This document shows, in pieces, positions 35,101-47,243 of a stretch of 64,000 nt of DNA. The stretch is from Pyrenochaeta sp. MPI-SDFR-AT-0127. Its lineage: Eukaryota > Ascomycota > Dothideomycetes > Pleosporales > Cucurbitariaceae. Position numbers and translations under genes: made by a program. The DNA is taken from contig JAGTJM010000011.1 in NCBI GenBank assembly GCA_020747015.1, forward strand, positions 558,001 through 622,000, in the 5' to 3' direction. Every line of letters starts with the position of its first letter. Positions within the stretch are counted from its first letter, which is position 1. Under the pieces are notes generated by a model. The model saw only the letters and a program-made list of their open reading frames with translations. It was not told the origin of the DNA and searched no databases.

Positions 35101-36539
35101 TGGAAGAAGAGCGTGGACGAGTTACTACATTGTTACGGAATCTTCGAATTGAGGCGGAGGTACTTGTGTTCTGGCTTGCAAGTGGTGACTTGAGTATGTA
35201 TGAAGTGATTATAAACGGACGAGACGATGGTGGATTTGATCAGACTGCTCGAGACATCGATTACTCCCTTGAAGACGAACGTTGGTGGCAAGATATAAAA
35301 CGCCTGCGCCGACCAGATGATTTGAGTGCAAGTCAAGAATTGGCGCAGACTGTTGATATTCTTGAAGCTGTGACGAGTTGGCCGATTGCATCTTTCCAAC
35401 ACGGTAGGCGCGAATCCAAGCCGAAGCGGTTCGCTGCGCTTCAAAAAATGCTTCGAAAGGCCAAGAGTAGGACTTCTATGAGCGACTTGCGGAATTCTAG
35501 CCAAAGACTGCCTCTCGATCTTCTCGATGATAGTGGGAGTGATTCAATACGCTCCAATCTAAGCGGCGATAGTAGAGATGAAGATGGTAGAGACAACGAC
35601 GCTGACGATGAAGCCATGTTATCAGAGAGCGAGCTTATTGTCAGTGGCAGCAATTTCGACGATTACGATCTCGATGCATCTACGGACGAAAGTGATAACC
35701 TTAGTAACCCAAAACGTCCTAGGTCATCCCGAAGAGCGAAGTCTACGCCAACCTCATCGTTCTTCTCGAAGAAGCGTGACCTCCGAAAAACAATATGGAA
35801 GGGTTCATCCAAGGACAGCTCGTGGAAAGATGGCCGGTCCACAGCGGATTCCGTTACGCCTTTACGACCACACCCCGGTGCCAATGCGTCTGACACTGCT
35901 ATCATTCGCCCTGAAAAAAGGTACAAGTCTCGCAGCGCGGCTAGTTCATCCTCCCAGCTGTCTTCATCCTCACGAGCAAGATCCGTTCTGCAGCCTCCTC
36001 CAATTGGTCATGGATCCCTGCCGAAGTTCACGTCTAATCCCACTCCCCGCGCTGCGGTTGCTACGGAGGAAGCACCAGGTCCTTCAATCATGTTCGTCGA
36101 TACGCCCAAACCCACGACTGCAGATACAAAAGACCCTATTGCTACAGCCCCAGTATCGCCAGCTCAACTTGCCGCCACAGTAGGCGATTCTTCTCAAACT
36201 TGGACTACAAATAGCCCCAGATTAACCGCTGCCGTGCTGCCTGCATCTTCTCAATTCACCTCCTCCCCGGCGTCAGGCTTTCCCGCTCAACAGTCTATAC
36301 CACTTTCCTTCAACGATCTACCCTGCCGCGCGCAGCATTTGATTTTGAACGAGCTCATAAGGCATCAGTCAGATGATACTGCGGTAGTGTTCACGACCCT
36401 GCCAAGTCCGATGGAAGGAACATGTGAAAGCGAGGCGGAAAGCGTAAAGTATATTAGCGATCTCGAGGTATTGTGTCAAGGCTTGCCGCCTACTCTTCTG
36501 GTACACAGCAATAGCATGACTGTCACCATGAACCTGTAA
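32183..36539 (+). CDS. VHC1: Vacuolar cation-chloride cotransporter (SLC12/KCC family)
   Basis: Moves K+ with Cl- across the vacuolar membrane by homology to yeast Vhc1. Model join(32183..32678, 32727..33739, 33918..36539), 1376 aa; introns of 48 and 178 nt are in phase. After a ~110-residue cytosolic leader (with EGTPLLPD, a vacuolar-sorting-like dileucine context), the permease core starts GTFAGVFVPVTLNVLSILMFLRFGF. Family marks: GGGAYYLISRSLGPEFGG, the Na/K-site-like segment GILAGASMSGDLKHPSKAIPKGT, and RDHLIPGL. The large C-terminal domain begins after ~12 helices (KPWGDVSQGLIYHQVRKYLL) and contains a long Ser-rich, Arg/Lys-rich insert of ~300 residues before the conserved end (AVVFTTLPSPMEGT). 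The upstream Met (32183) was chosen over Met at 32222. Confidence 0.94.
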
Positions 36540-36663
36540 GACGTGGGGGTAAATCACAAGTCGCTCAGACTGTACAGACACAACGCAATGGATGAGAGTT
36601 TTAGGATGCAGCATGTTCATGAGGTTTCATTACGAATCTCTACATATTAACACAGTTTGCCCT

Positions 36664-38229
36664 TTAGTCGCTCTCGTCTTCGCTGCTAGAAACATTGTCC
36701 TTTTCCGCCACCACCACCTCCTCTTCTTCATCCGGTTTGCCCGTCATAGCAAAAGCCTTCAGGCATGTTATCCTCGTGCCCGTCGAGTATGATGCTAGTA
36801 AATTGCCAACTTGCAGCGCAGTGAAGCCTTTCGCTTTGCTTGCATCGGCGCTATCTTTCAGCTCATCGACATTTAATGACCAAAAGCGCACTGTCCCGTC
36901 GCTACTACCAGTTATAACAAGGAAGCTGAATTGAGATAGTGCAAGAATTTCAAAGTCTTTAACACGACCACTCATGCCCGCAGCTGGGCCTCCAATCTGA
37001 GCGACCAGTCTGCTTGAAGGAATCTCATCTTTGGACTTTCCTGCTTCCAAAGTTTCGTTCGTTGATGTGGAGTTGGTGTCGTACAGTAGTATGCGACCGT
37101 CTTCAGTAGACACCAGTAGCATGGCCGGATGCGACTCCGCGGGCAAATAGTGCATCTGATGTATCTTTGTCCTTGGTAACGGTGTAATCTTGGCCTTCGG
37201 TTTCGAGTCGATGCTGAAGACGACAACGCCGCGCTCAAACGCGACTGCAAACTCCTCGCCATCTTTGTCCCAAATCACTCTCCTGCCTTCGCCTGACCCA
37301 AATCGTCCCTCTCCTACAGCTGTCAGGATGTCTCTTCCAAAGTTGAGCACTCCAGCTTTCTTCCCTGTCACGAGATTCCAGAGTCGCATGCACTTCTCCC
37401 CTTTACCGACGCTGACCATGAGCTTCATGCTGGGATGAACGGCGAAGTCGTTGATCCCTGACGGTACTTCGCCTGGCCCAGCAGTATCTCCGCTGGGCCG
37501 TCCTTGCGGTTTCGGAATTGGAGCCTTGATAGTTGATAGCGCTGTCCAGTCGCGAGTCCGTGTAATTGCTATTGTACTGTCTTCTGCGGAGCTCAAAAGC
37601 TTACTCCTTGTGGGGAAGTAGAGGGCTGTGATATTTGATGAATGATGAAGCAGAGACCCAAGTTCCTTGTTTTTTGGGTTCTCCGTAATGGATCCGCCAT
37701 GGAGGGAGGGGAGTTTGGGTTTCAGCTTTGAGTCGGCTGGAGGCGCAGTGGATATCGAATACAGATTTATGCGCTCATCGGTACTACCCGTGGCGAGCGT
37801 GACCTTGGAAGTCTCGTCTGAGAGGGGGGAGATTGCCAGACACCGGATAGCAGAAGCGTGGGCGTTGAATAGAAAGGTGTCTGTGAAGTCAACCTTTGGC
37901 TTGTCGGTGTCTGTTGCAGAGATATCCACCTGTCCCGTGACAAGTCTTTGCGGAATCGCTGCTGCGAATCCATGAAGCACCCTCTCATATGAGCCAGTAA
38001 TGACCTGGATCGTGGTTGGGCTGACCGTTTCTCCAGCATGGAGAGTCGAATCTGCTGCCTTGGTCCCGTCTGCGACTGCCTTGCCGTTTGCTGCACCTTC
38101 CTTAGAATTACGTATTGCAACTTCCTTGGATGCAGCCTTCTTCGGCGCCGATGCAGAATCTTCCCGTCTGCTGCTCTTCAGCGCTTTCGCGGCCCCCGTT
38201 CCATCAGTCTCCCGCTTCCTCTTTGCCAT
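36664..38229 (-). CDS. MAK11: MAK11-like WD40 ribosome biogenesis factor (PAK1IP1 homologue)
   Basis: Nucleolar WD-repeat protein that acts in 60S subunit maturation, linked to Rlp24 loading in yeast. Intronless, 521 aa from MAKRKRETDG. The leader is Lys/Arg/Ala-rich with nuclear-localization-like clusters. WD40 units are visible: FNAHASAIRCLAIS, LHHSSNITALYFPTRSKLLSSAEDSTI, NDFAVHPSMKLMVSVGKGEKCMRLWNL, and ITGSSDGTVRFWSLN. The C-terminus is acidic (DEEEEVVVAEKDNVSSSEDESD), common in nucleolar proteins. The frame stays open 58 codons upstream of this start, but those codons look noncoding. Divergent from VID21 by 293 bp. Confidence 0.9.
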   Translation of the reverse strand: MAKRKRETDGTGAAKALKSSRREDSASAPKKAASKEVAIRNSKEGAANGKAVADGTKAADSTLHAGETVSPTTIQVITGSYERVLHGFAAAIPQRLVTGQVDISATDTDKPKVDFTDTFLFNAHASAIRCLAISPLSDETSKVTLATGSTDERINLYSISTAPPADSKLKPKLPSLHGGSITENPKNKELGSLLHHSSNITALYFPTRSKLLSSAEDSTIAITRTRDWTALSTIKAPIPKPQGRPSGDTAGPGEVPSGINDFAVHPSMKLMVSVGKGEKCMRLWNLVTGKKAGVLNFGRDILTAVGEGRFGSGEGRRVIWDKDGEEFAVAFERGVVVFSIDSKPKAKITPLPRTKIHQMHYLPAESHPAMLLVSTEDGRILLYDTNSTSTNETLEAGKSKDEIPSSRLVAQIGGPAAGMSGRVKDFEILALSQFSFLVITGSSDGTVRFWSLNVDELKDSADASKAKGFTALQVGNLLASYSTGTRITCLKAFAMTGKPDEEEEVVVAEKDNVSSSEDESD

Positions 38230-38522
38230 TGTTAAATTGTGAAAAGCAGTCGACGTTTGAAGCGAACTAAAATTTGAGAATGCAGGCAGCTTCTGCCAAA
38301 AAGCTAACCTAGAGCGGCCAAGCGCAGACCTTATCACGGCGGGCGGTGACCCCAGCGCCTTCCCTCGCAACTTCGCTGCGGCTCCTGTGAAGTGCACCCC
38401 CATCAGTTCTGTGTATTGTCAACCACATTTCCATCAACGAACGCGCCCAACAACCCCCATAATTCATCACAACGGCGGCACTCGTGGATAACGGATGTCG
38501 GCCACCGTTCGTCGGTCTTCAT
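38230..38522. promoter_or_regulatory. Short divergent promoter, MAK11 / VID21
   Basis: 293 bp between two start codons facing away from each other. The compact spacing implies shared control elements for a ribosome-biogenesis gene and a chromatin-scaffold gene. Confidence 0.5.
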
Positions 38523-41500
38523 ATGTCCCTCGACCGTCTTCGTGATGCACTACTTAGGGAGAAGTCGAACGAGATCACGTAAGTCCTGATACTGTCGCAT
38601 TGCGATTCAAATCATTCTACGAGTCGATGCGACACGGAAAAAATCGCTCTTTTCTTTTGATCTGGCGTGGTGGTGCTGATATCGCGGTGCACAGGTTGAG
38701 TTCATCGACCCGCAAGCGCAAGCTGCGCGAGCTTTACAGGGTTACGCTCTACTGCACGGCCTCTCTGAATGCGGGCCACCAGCCCAAGTCAGAGGACTTC
38801 AATTACAAGGAACCAGACGAGAATGAGCGCCGTTTCCTTGACGAGAATGACTACACACAGTAAGAAGCCTATTCTTCACAACCTGGGACCAGACTGAATT
38901 ATCCAACCCACCATCTGCTGTTGTTGTCGTCGCTTCATTCCACTAACCTCGCTGTGTTTGCAGAGGTCGTCGCTTCAACGATGCCACTCTCCCCTTTCCA
39001 TTAATCGTCACTGAACAACAACAACAACTGCTACCCACTACGTTACCGTTTCCGGACTCTGCCAAAGCCATCTCTCCAGCATTGCCAAAGTCGTCGCCGT
39101 CTCCAGTTGTAGGCACCCCGGGCGTCGACGACCAATCGCGCGCTGCATCCGTCTCGCCCTCTGTTGCAACCCAAACGCTGCCATCTGCACCGGTACATCA
39201 TGATGCGGCCAGCTTTGCCCCGCAACCAAAGGCTCCGTCCCTTCCTGCAACACCTGCAACGGAGGAGAAAGTAGTAGTGAAGACCCAGACAGATGCACAG
39301 CACCAGACACCTCAATCACCTAACGCACTTGATGTCCAGGATATAGGGCATGAGAACGGCGAAATTGTCGGCAAGCATGTGATCGACCCGAATACTATTA
39401 TGCCGTCCACTCTAGAGGATGCTGCCGTCGCGTCTCCTGACGAGTCGTTGTCTATCTCGACCATGGTGGGCAAACGGAAGGCACCTCAAGTTGTTCATCT
39501 TCCACCACAGGAAGTTCAGGAAGCAAGACTGCAGGAAACGGAACGAAAATTAGAGCGCGCTGCGGAAAAGGAAAGGAGAGAAGACGAGAAACTTGCAATC
39601 CCACATACAAATGGGCCTGCCGATGTATCCTCACCATCGTCAACCGTCGGTCCCTACTCGCAGGCGACACCCCATGCGCCTCACCATTCCCCTGATACAA
39701 GTCCTGATACAGAGTCTTTCCATGACCGCAATCATCCACCTATCCTGGGCGACGAACTCCTGGACCCGGCAGCTCAGCAAGTCAAGGAAGATCATGAGCG
39801 TGCACTACAGAAGCGAATGCAAGAAGCTAGAGAAAGAGCACGCGACGATGATTCTCCAACGCCAGACATTGAAAAACAGATCGAGAATGAGCAAGCGATC
39901 CGCCTAGCCCGTGATGGCAAGGGTCGTTTGGTTGAACCACAGTCCGGCACGAAATCGCATTCAATGACACAAAGCGCCGATGAGATAGTACGTGGAACCG
40001 TGCAGGAGCATGAGGAAGCCGTCGGCACCAAGGTTGTTCAAGACCCTGCCGCAGACTCTCTGCCAACACCAACCACGACTGCTCCCGAGCCATCAACATC
40101 GGACCGTGAAATTGTGATAAATCAGCCAGAAGCTCCTTCCGTACCTCCAGAGCATCCTACGCCTCCAGCCGATGCTGATGTTGAAATGGACGATAGAACA
40201 CATAATGCACGACCGACAATTACGCCACAGCCTTCATCACCTCATCCTAGGCGAATGACAACACGCGACTCTTCTGGGGTCGTTCGACAAAAGTCCGCTT
40301 CCGAGATTGTCGGAGAAAAGACAACATCTAAGGCTATACTAACACCCCGTTCGAGTAACCACTCAGTAACAGCGAGTCCCCCGCGACCAAAAACCAGTGA
40401 TCGCAAACTTCGAGGAGTCTCCACCGTTGTCTTTGCTAAAAAGACGCCCATGCGGTCTTCGAAAGCGCTGCAGTCATATAACGAAGACTATGCGTCGCTG
40501 CAAGGAGCCTCGGAGGACTCGAGCCGGGATTATCTTGAAGGCTTGTTCAAATACCAAGCCCATCATCCCCCTAGATCTGTCCCTCTGCAGGAACTTGTGG
40601 CATCGGCACGGAAGACGGTGTCGACTGCCGGTACACTTGCCATGATACGCGAGCATCAAGACTACAAAATCCTGAAAAGAGTCTACCAATTGCAGAACGC
40701 TAATCGATGGTCTTTGAGGCAGCTCCAAAAGGCCGTCGAACCCGAACGGCCCTTTACGCATCAAGACCAGCTCCTCCTGGAAATGAAATGGATGCAAACA
40801 GATTTCAGAGAAGAAAGAAAGTGGAAGAAGACGCTCGCTGCCACTTTTGCAGAATGGTGTTCAGAATTTGTGAACAGCAACCTTACCGAACGAGCAGCCC
40901 TGCGCGTTAGGGCAAATATCCCCAAATCGGCAAGGCAACCCAGCAACGTTGACGAAGAGATGAATGATGCTCCTACACCAGAGCTCGTCCACTCTGGTGC
41001 AAATGAGACCGAAAGCGAGTGCTATGCCGATGAAGACGAGCTTCTCACCCCCCTCAATGCCAACCCTCCTGCTGGTCTCTTTTCTTTAGGTTACCACGAT
41101 GTTGTTATGAAAATCGAACGCACACCTGCGAGCGATACGATGTTCAGGGAACTGCCTTTCTACGAGCCAATGCTGGATGGTTCCAGTGACACTAGCCCCT
41201 TTTCCCTTTCCGAACCGCCTATTCTCCCTGTTTCTAAGTTTGTCACTGGAAAGCTGGTCTCGCAGATACGAGGACCACCAAAAAAACGGAGTAGATACGA
41301 TTACGATTCCGAAGATGAGCCCTCTTCCCCACCTAGCCGGTCCGGTACTTCGGCTGAGCATTCGATGCCTTCGACTCCTGGCAGAAGACTATTCTGCCGT
41401 AACGATTTACCTCCAGAGATGACGGACGTTGCACTTTTCAATGCAGAAAATAAGCATGTTCGTGACCGACTACAAGCAGCCCACCAGTTCAGGCCACCGA

Positions 41501-43184
41501 CCGAGTTCAACATGCCCTCTGTTGCCTTTTTCGAAACCAGGACTCCATCTCAGTGGTTATGGGAGGAGGACCAGAAGTTAAGAGCCTTGGTGAAAGAGTA
41601 TACTTTCAACTGGTCTCTTGTCTCCCAACAATTATCGCTACCGTCCATGTTCGTATCTGGATCTGGTCGTCGAACACCCTGGGAGTGTTTCGAACGATGG
41701 GTGCAACTTGAAGGGTTACCTGCAGAGATGTCAAAGACCCAATACTTCCGCACTTATCAGGGTCGATTGGAGCAGGCGAACAAGACTGTATATGCTCAGT
41801 TCCAGGCCCAACAACAGCAGCAGCAGCAACAGGGCCAGACCCCAGGACAGCCTCGAAGAAGACCTACAACCACACCGATACGAGTCGAGAGGAGGAGAGA
41901 AAATCGCCATCTCGCCATTATCGATGGAATGCGCAAGCTCGCGAGGAAACGTGAGTCTGCTGCACATAAGCAAGCAGAATCCCAGAAAGCTGCTGCGCTT
42001 CGAAAAGCGCATGAACCTGCGCCACCGAAGAGTAATGTGCACACTCCACAAGAGTTCAGTCGTCTCAAGTGGGAACGCGAGGAGAAGCTGAAGCAGAGGC
42101 AATTGCAACAAGAAATGATGGTCAGGGTAAGCGTTCAGTACCATTTACGGTACATGGCTAATCAGTACAGCAACAAATGGCGGCACAGCGCCAAGCTCAA
42201 ATGCAAGCGCAACCAGGGATGGCAAACGGTGTCAATCAAATGCAACGTAACGGAGCGCCAGGAAATAATACCAATATTCCAACACAAATGGCTAATCCTG
42301 CCTCGCAGCAGGGTCAGAACGGCCCTGCAATGGCAGCACGAACGCATCAAGGTCAACAGGGAATGCAAGCTAACTTTGCCAACGGAAACATGCCTGGCAT
42401 GTCGATGAGTACCCCAGGTGTCCCCCAAGCGCAAATGCAAGGCAACATGCAGAGTAATCAACGTATGGGACCTCCGGACCAGATGCGTATGGCTATGCAA
42501 CGGGGCCAATTCCAAAATACTAATCAACAACATCAATTCCAGTTGCAGCAGCAACAAATCAATATGGCCAGTAACCTCACGCAAGGCTTGGGCATGAACA
42601 GCATTCCCAATGCAAATATGATGGCACCTATGCCGAATCAAAATCTCAACGGGAACATGAATGGAAGCATGAATACCGCCATGAATGGAATGTCCAACAA
42701 TGCTGGATCTCCGCGGATAAACCAGGGCAACGCGAACATGCAAACGCCCGCTCGACCCCTTTCCAGTGGGCACATGCCTCAGCTCTTGCAAATCCAGAAT
42801 TCAGTAAAGGTACAGCATCCGGATTGGACCCCAGAACAAGTTCAAAAAGTGGCTTCCGAACAACTCTCCCGGTTTCTGGCTAAGCAACGCGCACAGGCAA
42901 TGAACGCAGCAGCTGGGTCTTCTGGCATGTCCCCTACTCCACAGATCGGAAACAACCACTATCTTCAACAGAATGGCAGTATGGCCAATAGTCCGCAACC
43001 GAACGCTGTACAGAACTATCAACAACAACTCGTGCAACAACAGCGGTTGATGAGCCAACAGCAAAGACAACAGGCCGGGAGTCCTGGACTGAACGCGCGA
43101 CCACCTAGTCGCAGCGCAACGCCTCAAAACCCACAGATGCAGCAAAGCCCAGGCATGCAACAAGCGCAAATCAATCGCTCCTAA
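38523..43184 (+). CDS. VID21: Chromatin modification-related protein VID21/EAF1 (NuA4 scaffold)
   Basis: Platform subunit of the NuA4 histone H4/H2A acetyltransferase complex. Model join(38523..38578, 38695..38859, 38964..42126, 42171..43184), 1465 aa; introns are 116, 104 and 44 nt, all in phase. The N-terminal helix (STRKRKLRELYRVT) matches the family start. A disordered Pro/Thr/Glu-rich stretch precedes the HSA domain at ~665-735 (QLLLEMKWMQTDFREERKWKK), which binds actin/Arp4. A SANT/Myb domain lies at ~940-1000 (WLWEEDQKLRALVKEYTFNWSLVSQQL ... WECFERWVQLEG; shown in parts). A Gln run follows near 41815, and the last ~340 residues are Gln/Asn/Met-rich with a conserved patch (PDWTPEQVQKVASEQLSRFL). 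Confidence 0.94.
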
Positions 43185-44069
43185 ACATATCTTCCGCTGG
43201 ACATTGGGTTACCTCCGCGAGGCAAACCCTACATCCAGCATCGTCTTGCAATGTATATATCTTTAATGTTCTCTCTTTAGCGTTGATTACTAGCGTGGGC
43301 AAGTCTCGGTTTGTGATGAGGCTTCTCAATGATGGAAGCCGGTGAGTACCTTTGAGGCACGGGGTTTAAGGAGGATGCATGGTGTTTAAAGGCGTTCAGC
43401 GGCGCTCTTCTGACCTGCTGAAGCAGCGGTTGGGCGGCAGACTTGCCTTGGTGTCCAGCGACACAATGCCTCTTTTGTTAGGCCTAAAAGCCTTTAGAAG
43501 TTTCTGAATATCATTGAACTCGATCTGATCTCAAAATATATGAGACATTCACTCTTTGACACATCCCCAGTTGTTACCTCTTATTTTACACGTTATCTCA
43601 CAAATATCATCAGATGATCCCTGACAATGGCAGAACGCTGGATCAAGGCCTTGTCAATACCGCCAAAGCACAAATAGGCTCGAAGCCATCGAGTAGTAGA
43701 ATAGATCAAAACTCAAGCACTGGGTAAGAACAATTTGAAACCATCTGCAAAAGCCTGCGGATGGATAGCGTTGCCAAGACTAAGCGTCCTAGTAAATGCA
43801 GGCGGTGAGTGAGGGCACAAAGAAACATCGAGGGCGACCCTCGCAACTCTCCTCCACATCTCTTACTTAGAGTGGATACAGCTCAGCCACACCCTCTGTC
43901 GCACCCTCCAATCTACATTCGATTTCGCGGTATCTTTAGTCATTCGTATACGCAGTTTGGATCGCAAATTCCATTTACGCCGCATTCATACCCAACCCGC
44001 GCAGACGAGGAAGCAACATCCGTACTCCTGAGGCAAGAGTCCGTATAGCGGGAACGTGTGATAAACAGT
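43185..44069. other. Intergenic, VID21 3' side / RPB11 promoter
   Basis: 885 bp, no supportable gene. Contains the RPB11 promoter at its right end. Confidence 0.4.
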
Positions 44070-44970
44070 ATGAACGCGCCAGACAGGTATGTTCATATAT
44101 CTCCTTCTATACTCATCTCCAAGCATACGGGTTCTCTTGACAAGTCAAATTTGCCATGGGTGTCAAGGAAGCGCCAGAAGATATATCTCGGTATGTTAGG
44201 CGCTTTCACCACCCCAGAGTGAAAGCTATCTGGGCCACGCACATACCTCTTAAACGCATTCATTTGTAGCCTTTCCGCAATAATGGCACAAGACCTCGAT
44301 GAAATCACTGCCACGATTGCTTGTCTCGCTACCGCACCGCAATGACCCGGGCGTGTTCCGCACCTGCAATTACGCCTCATATTCAACGACGACCGCAACA
44401 TGAGCGGCATTGGCATTATATCATTTCCACCCGATATTGGACAGCTTGTCGAGCACAAACTGAACTGTGAACTTCGTGACAACCAAAAGGAACACCGACA
44501 TGTGTCGCACAAAGCTGATTATGATCATGATGCTAGGTTCGAGCTCTTTCTGCTAGACGAGGGTCAGAAAAAAGTTGAATGGAAAGAAGAGACCCGTAAG
44601 CGCACCTCAAATCGCCCTACTACTCACACTCATTGACCCAAAAAACGCGACAGGCGTCCCTCACACGGCTATCTTCACCTTCAACAAAGAAGACCACACG
44701 CTTGGAAACTTGCTCTCGCAACGCCTTCTCAAGTACGAATATATTGTGTTCTCCGCATACAAGGTCCCACATCCACTCTTTGCGACCTTCGAGCTCCGCG
44801 TTCAGACTGACGGCACCATCACACCCAAAGATGCTATCATTCGTGCCTGCAGGGATATTGTGCAGGATCTTCAGAGACTGAATGATAGCTTTCAGCAGGA
44901 GTGGCTCGGCAAGAAGATTGTGTCTGAAGGAGAGGCAGAAAGGATCGCCCGCGAACAGAACAACTTCTAG
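44070..44970 (+). CDS. RPB11: RNA polymerase II subunit RPB11
   Basis: Forms the RPB3-RPB11 heterodimer that nucleates Pol II assembly (alpha-like subunit). Model join(44070..44086, 44537..44595, 44654..44970) gives 130 aa. The N-terminus is reconstructed as MNAPDRFELFLLDEGQKK, nearly identical at the start to the yeast protein, which supports the 17-nt first exon. The alpha-motif is intact: FTFNKEDHTLGNLL, then FSAYKVPHP and FELRVQT. Intron 1 is 450 nt, by far the longest in the window; intron 2 is 58 nt and removes an apparently coding stretch that the family does not have. Convergent with ERD1. Confidence 0.94.
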
Positions 44971-45408
44971 AGTGGCAATATGATGGTACATGGCTTTACA
45001 GGTTGCATGGCACGGCGTTTAAAAGGCGGCTGGCACGGTTCGTACAGTCTGGCGTTACGGTTGGGTGAATGATCAGAGCACTGCCAACATCATTTTCCTT
45101 GAGCCCGATAGATTCGGGCTTCAAATAGCCACAATACCCCAAAACATCGCGAACAGTTGAGATACAAAATCTTCTCTCGCCGACTTTATGTAACTGTATT
45201 AGACAACGTGGAAATTCTAAAGTGCGCATTGAGAGGCCTCGCCAATGTCTCGATTGCTGTCCTCTATTTTCTGTGTCACTCTACCCATTACAAATAGAAC
45301 TCGAAGTGACGCCAAAGTCTAACGTCATTTTCAGACCGTAGCCTCGAACCAAATATGTCATATCTAAATCAAGGTTCGCAATGTATTACTTCGTTATAAT
45401 TTCGAAAT
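44971..45408. other. Intergenic between converging RPB11 and ERD1
   Basis: 438 bp holding two 3' ends; nothing else seen. Confidence 0.4.
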
Positions 45409-46710
45409 CTAATCGCTCTCATCATATCTATTGGTTACATCACCGAGCAGTATATCATCCTGCGCAGGTCCACGATGATTTCGTACCCATTCACATTCCA
45501 CCCGGAAGAAGATCCAGACCCACCTCCTCAGCACCTCGAGTGCTTCCATTGTAAATATTCCTCCTTCCAAATCGTTAAAATGGTCTAAATGCACACTCAG
45601 TTTCAAACTCCATGTGCATCTCAATAACGCATCCACAACAATAGCTGCGTAGTAGAATTCCTTAGCATGGAACCATCTATGCCGTCGTAAGCCCCAGGGG
45701 TATTCCGGATTGTTTCGTTCCCGTGCGTTGGAGAAAAGGTGCAGATCCCAATCGCGTGCCACATCCCAGTAGAAGCTGTAACCAGAGTTTACAATAACAG
45801 CAGCCATCCACATACGGAAGAGTGTGGCCTCTGAGACGCCGAATTTGGAAGGATCGGGGGATCTTTGGAGGGCGCTCAGAATAATGACCGGAAAGGCGGT
45901 GCTATATTTCAGCGCGTTGGCGAGGTGTACGCCACCCCATCCCGTTGCTCTGTCAATCTGGCCGCTCCTTTTATTTGCCCTTTGAACGCGATAGTACTCT
46001 GTGATGCACTGCCGTAGTCGGATCAACGAGGGAATGGAGATTATAAACGGCACCCAGAATGCGCCGCCGCAGTTCCTGTTCGGAGGGCCGGTGGAGCTGT
46101 GCGAGGATGAGAAGAACATGCACAGCGAGACAAAGAGGTCGCCGAGGACTTTTGCGTAGCTTGTCAGCGCGTCAGCTAGGAGAATATCTCCAAATTTGCC
46201 GTCGGCCGCTTCTGCAATTCCGCCAATGGAAATGCGTCGTAATGTCGCCAGAGTACGAGAGCGGCCATTCCGACTGACGAAAGGTAGCGGTGCAATGAAC
46301 CCAACTACCAGTACAAGAAGGTAGAGGTTTGGCAAGATCTCCCAGCCAGCAATATCCTTTGGGCTACCATTTGTGAGGAGCCAAAACAGCACAAGCGAGA
46401 ATGCGAGCGGAATGGAAAGAAAGGTCGCTATGCGGTAACAGGACAGATGATGCGAAGGATGGTGCGGTGAGGCGCGACTGGGGTATCGTATCAGACTTGG
46501 AACGTCTATCTTGATTAGGGAGAGGTAGTGGAGGTTGAGTCCCCATGCCCAAATGCCTAGAACAAACTGTCAGCTGCTGGTGATTTGGTGCTGGCTGAGC
46601 GGTTTAGACGCAATCTTACCCAGAACAATAATAAGCGCAACACGGTAGGGTAGTGGCAGTACCCGACTGAAGCGATCCAAGTTTGGCTCGACGGCCGGAT
46701 CACCGTCCAT
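45409..46710 (-). CDS. ERD1: ERD1-like EXS-domain membrane protein (Golgi)
   Basis: Golgi multi-span protein of the ERD1/XPR1 EXS family; in yeast it is needed for retention of ER proteins and recycling of glycosyltransferases, and has been tied to phosphate recycling from the Golgi lumen. Model complement(join(45409..46556, 46620..46710)), 412 aa, 63-nt intron. The split segment reads ALIIVLGIWAWGLNLHYLSL, one continuous membrane helix, which confirms the junction. Several more helices follow; EXS marks include PSLIRLRQCITEYYR, HLANALKYSTAFPVI, YSFYWDVARDWDL and the late FVRVEWE-like FFRVECEWVRNH. No SPX domain is present, so it is ERD1-type rather than PHO/XPR1-type. Confidence 0.9.
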
Positions 46711-47243
46711 GTCGAAGTCGCGTGGAGAATCCCGTGGTTGTCGCCTCTTCCCAACTTTCCCCCTTTTGAAGAATCATGAAGCTCTTATCCTTTTCAACTC
46801 TTGCGGCTCCCACTTCTTTCTCTCCACGATGTAGCCCGAGAGTGCTAGCTCAGGAGAAGCAAAATCGTAAAGATAGCGTGTCCACTTCCCTTATCCAGGA
46901 GGTTTGACAAAATCGCAGCCACATGCACGTTACGTCAGCGCATCTCAGCCGCATGTTAACGGCAATAGGCAAGGCGCGTTTGAAACTCAACTTCGGGAGC
47001 TTTACCGCATGTGCATTGCCATGACGCGATCATCGCGACGACAAAGTAACGCTTTTACGTTGCATATCGCTGACTTGGGGTATCTTTACTGACGGACTTG
47101 CCTCGATTTCTACGCTATTTCTCCAATATCTCCACGCTTCTGCTTCTCAACTGCCACTCTAGCTACACAGTCAATTGCTCATCGTCCCTCAAGAACTTTT
47201 TTTTATCACTCCACCACTTTGAGCGTGTTGGACAACCACAACA
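46711..47243. promoter_or_regulatory. Divergent intergenic region, ERD1 / small membrane protein
   Basis: 533 bp with both promoters; contains a pyrimidine-rich stretch close to the right-hand gene. No gene supported. Confidence 0.45.

Noticed and set aside
42162..42791. 209-codon His/Leu-rich minus-strand frame
   Set aside because: Mirror of the Gln/Asn/Met-rich VID21 C-terminus; not a separate gene.
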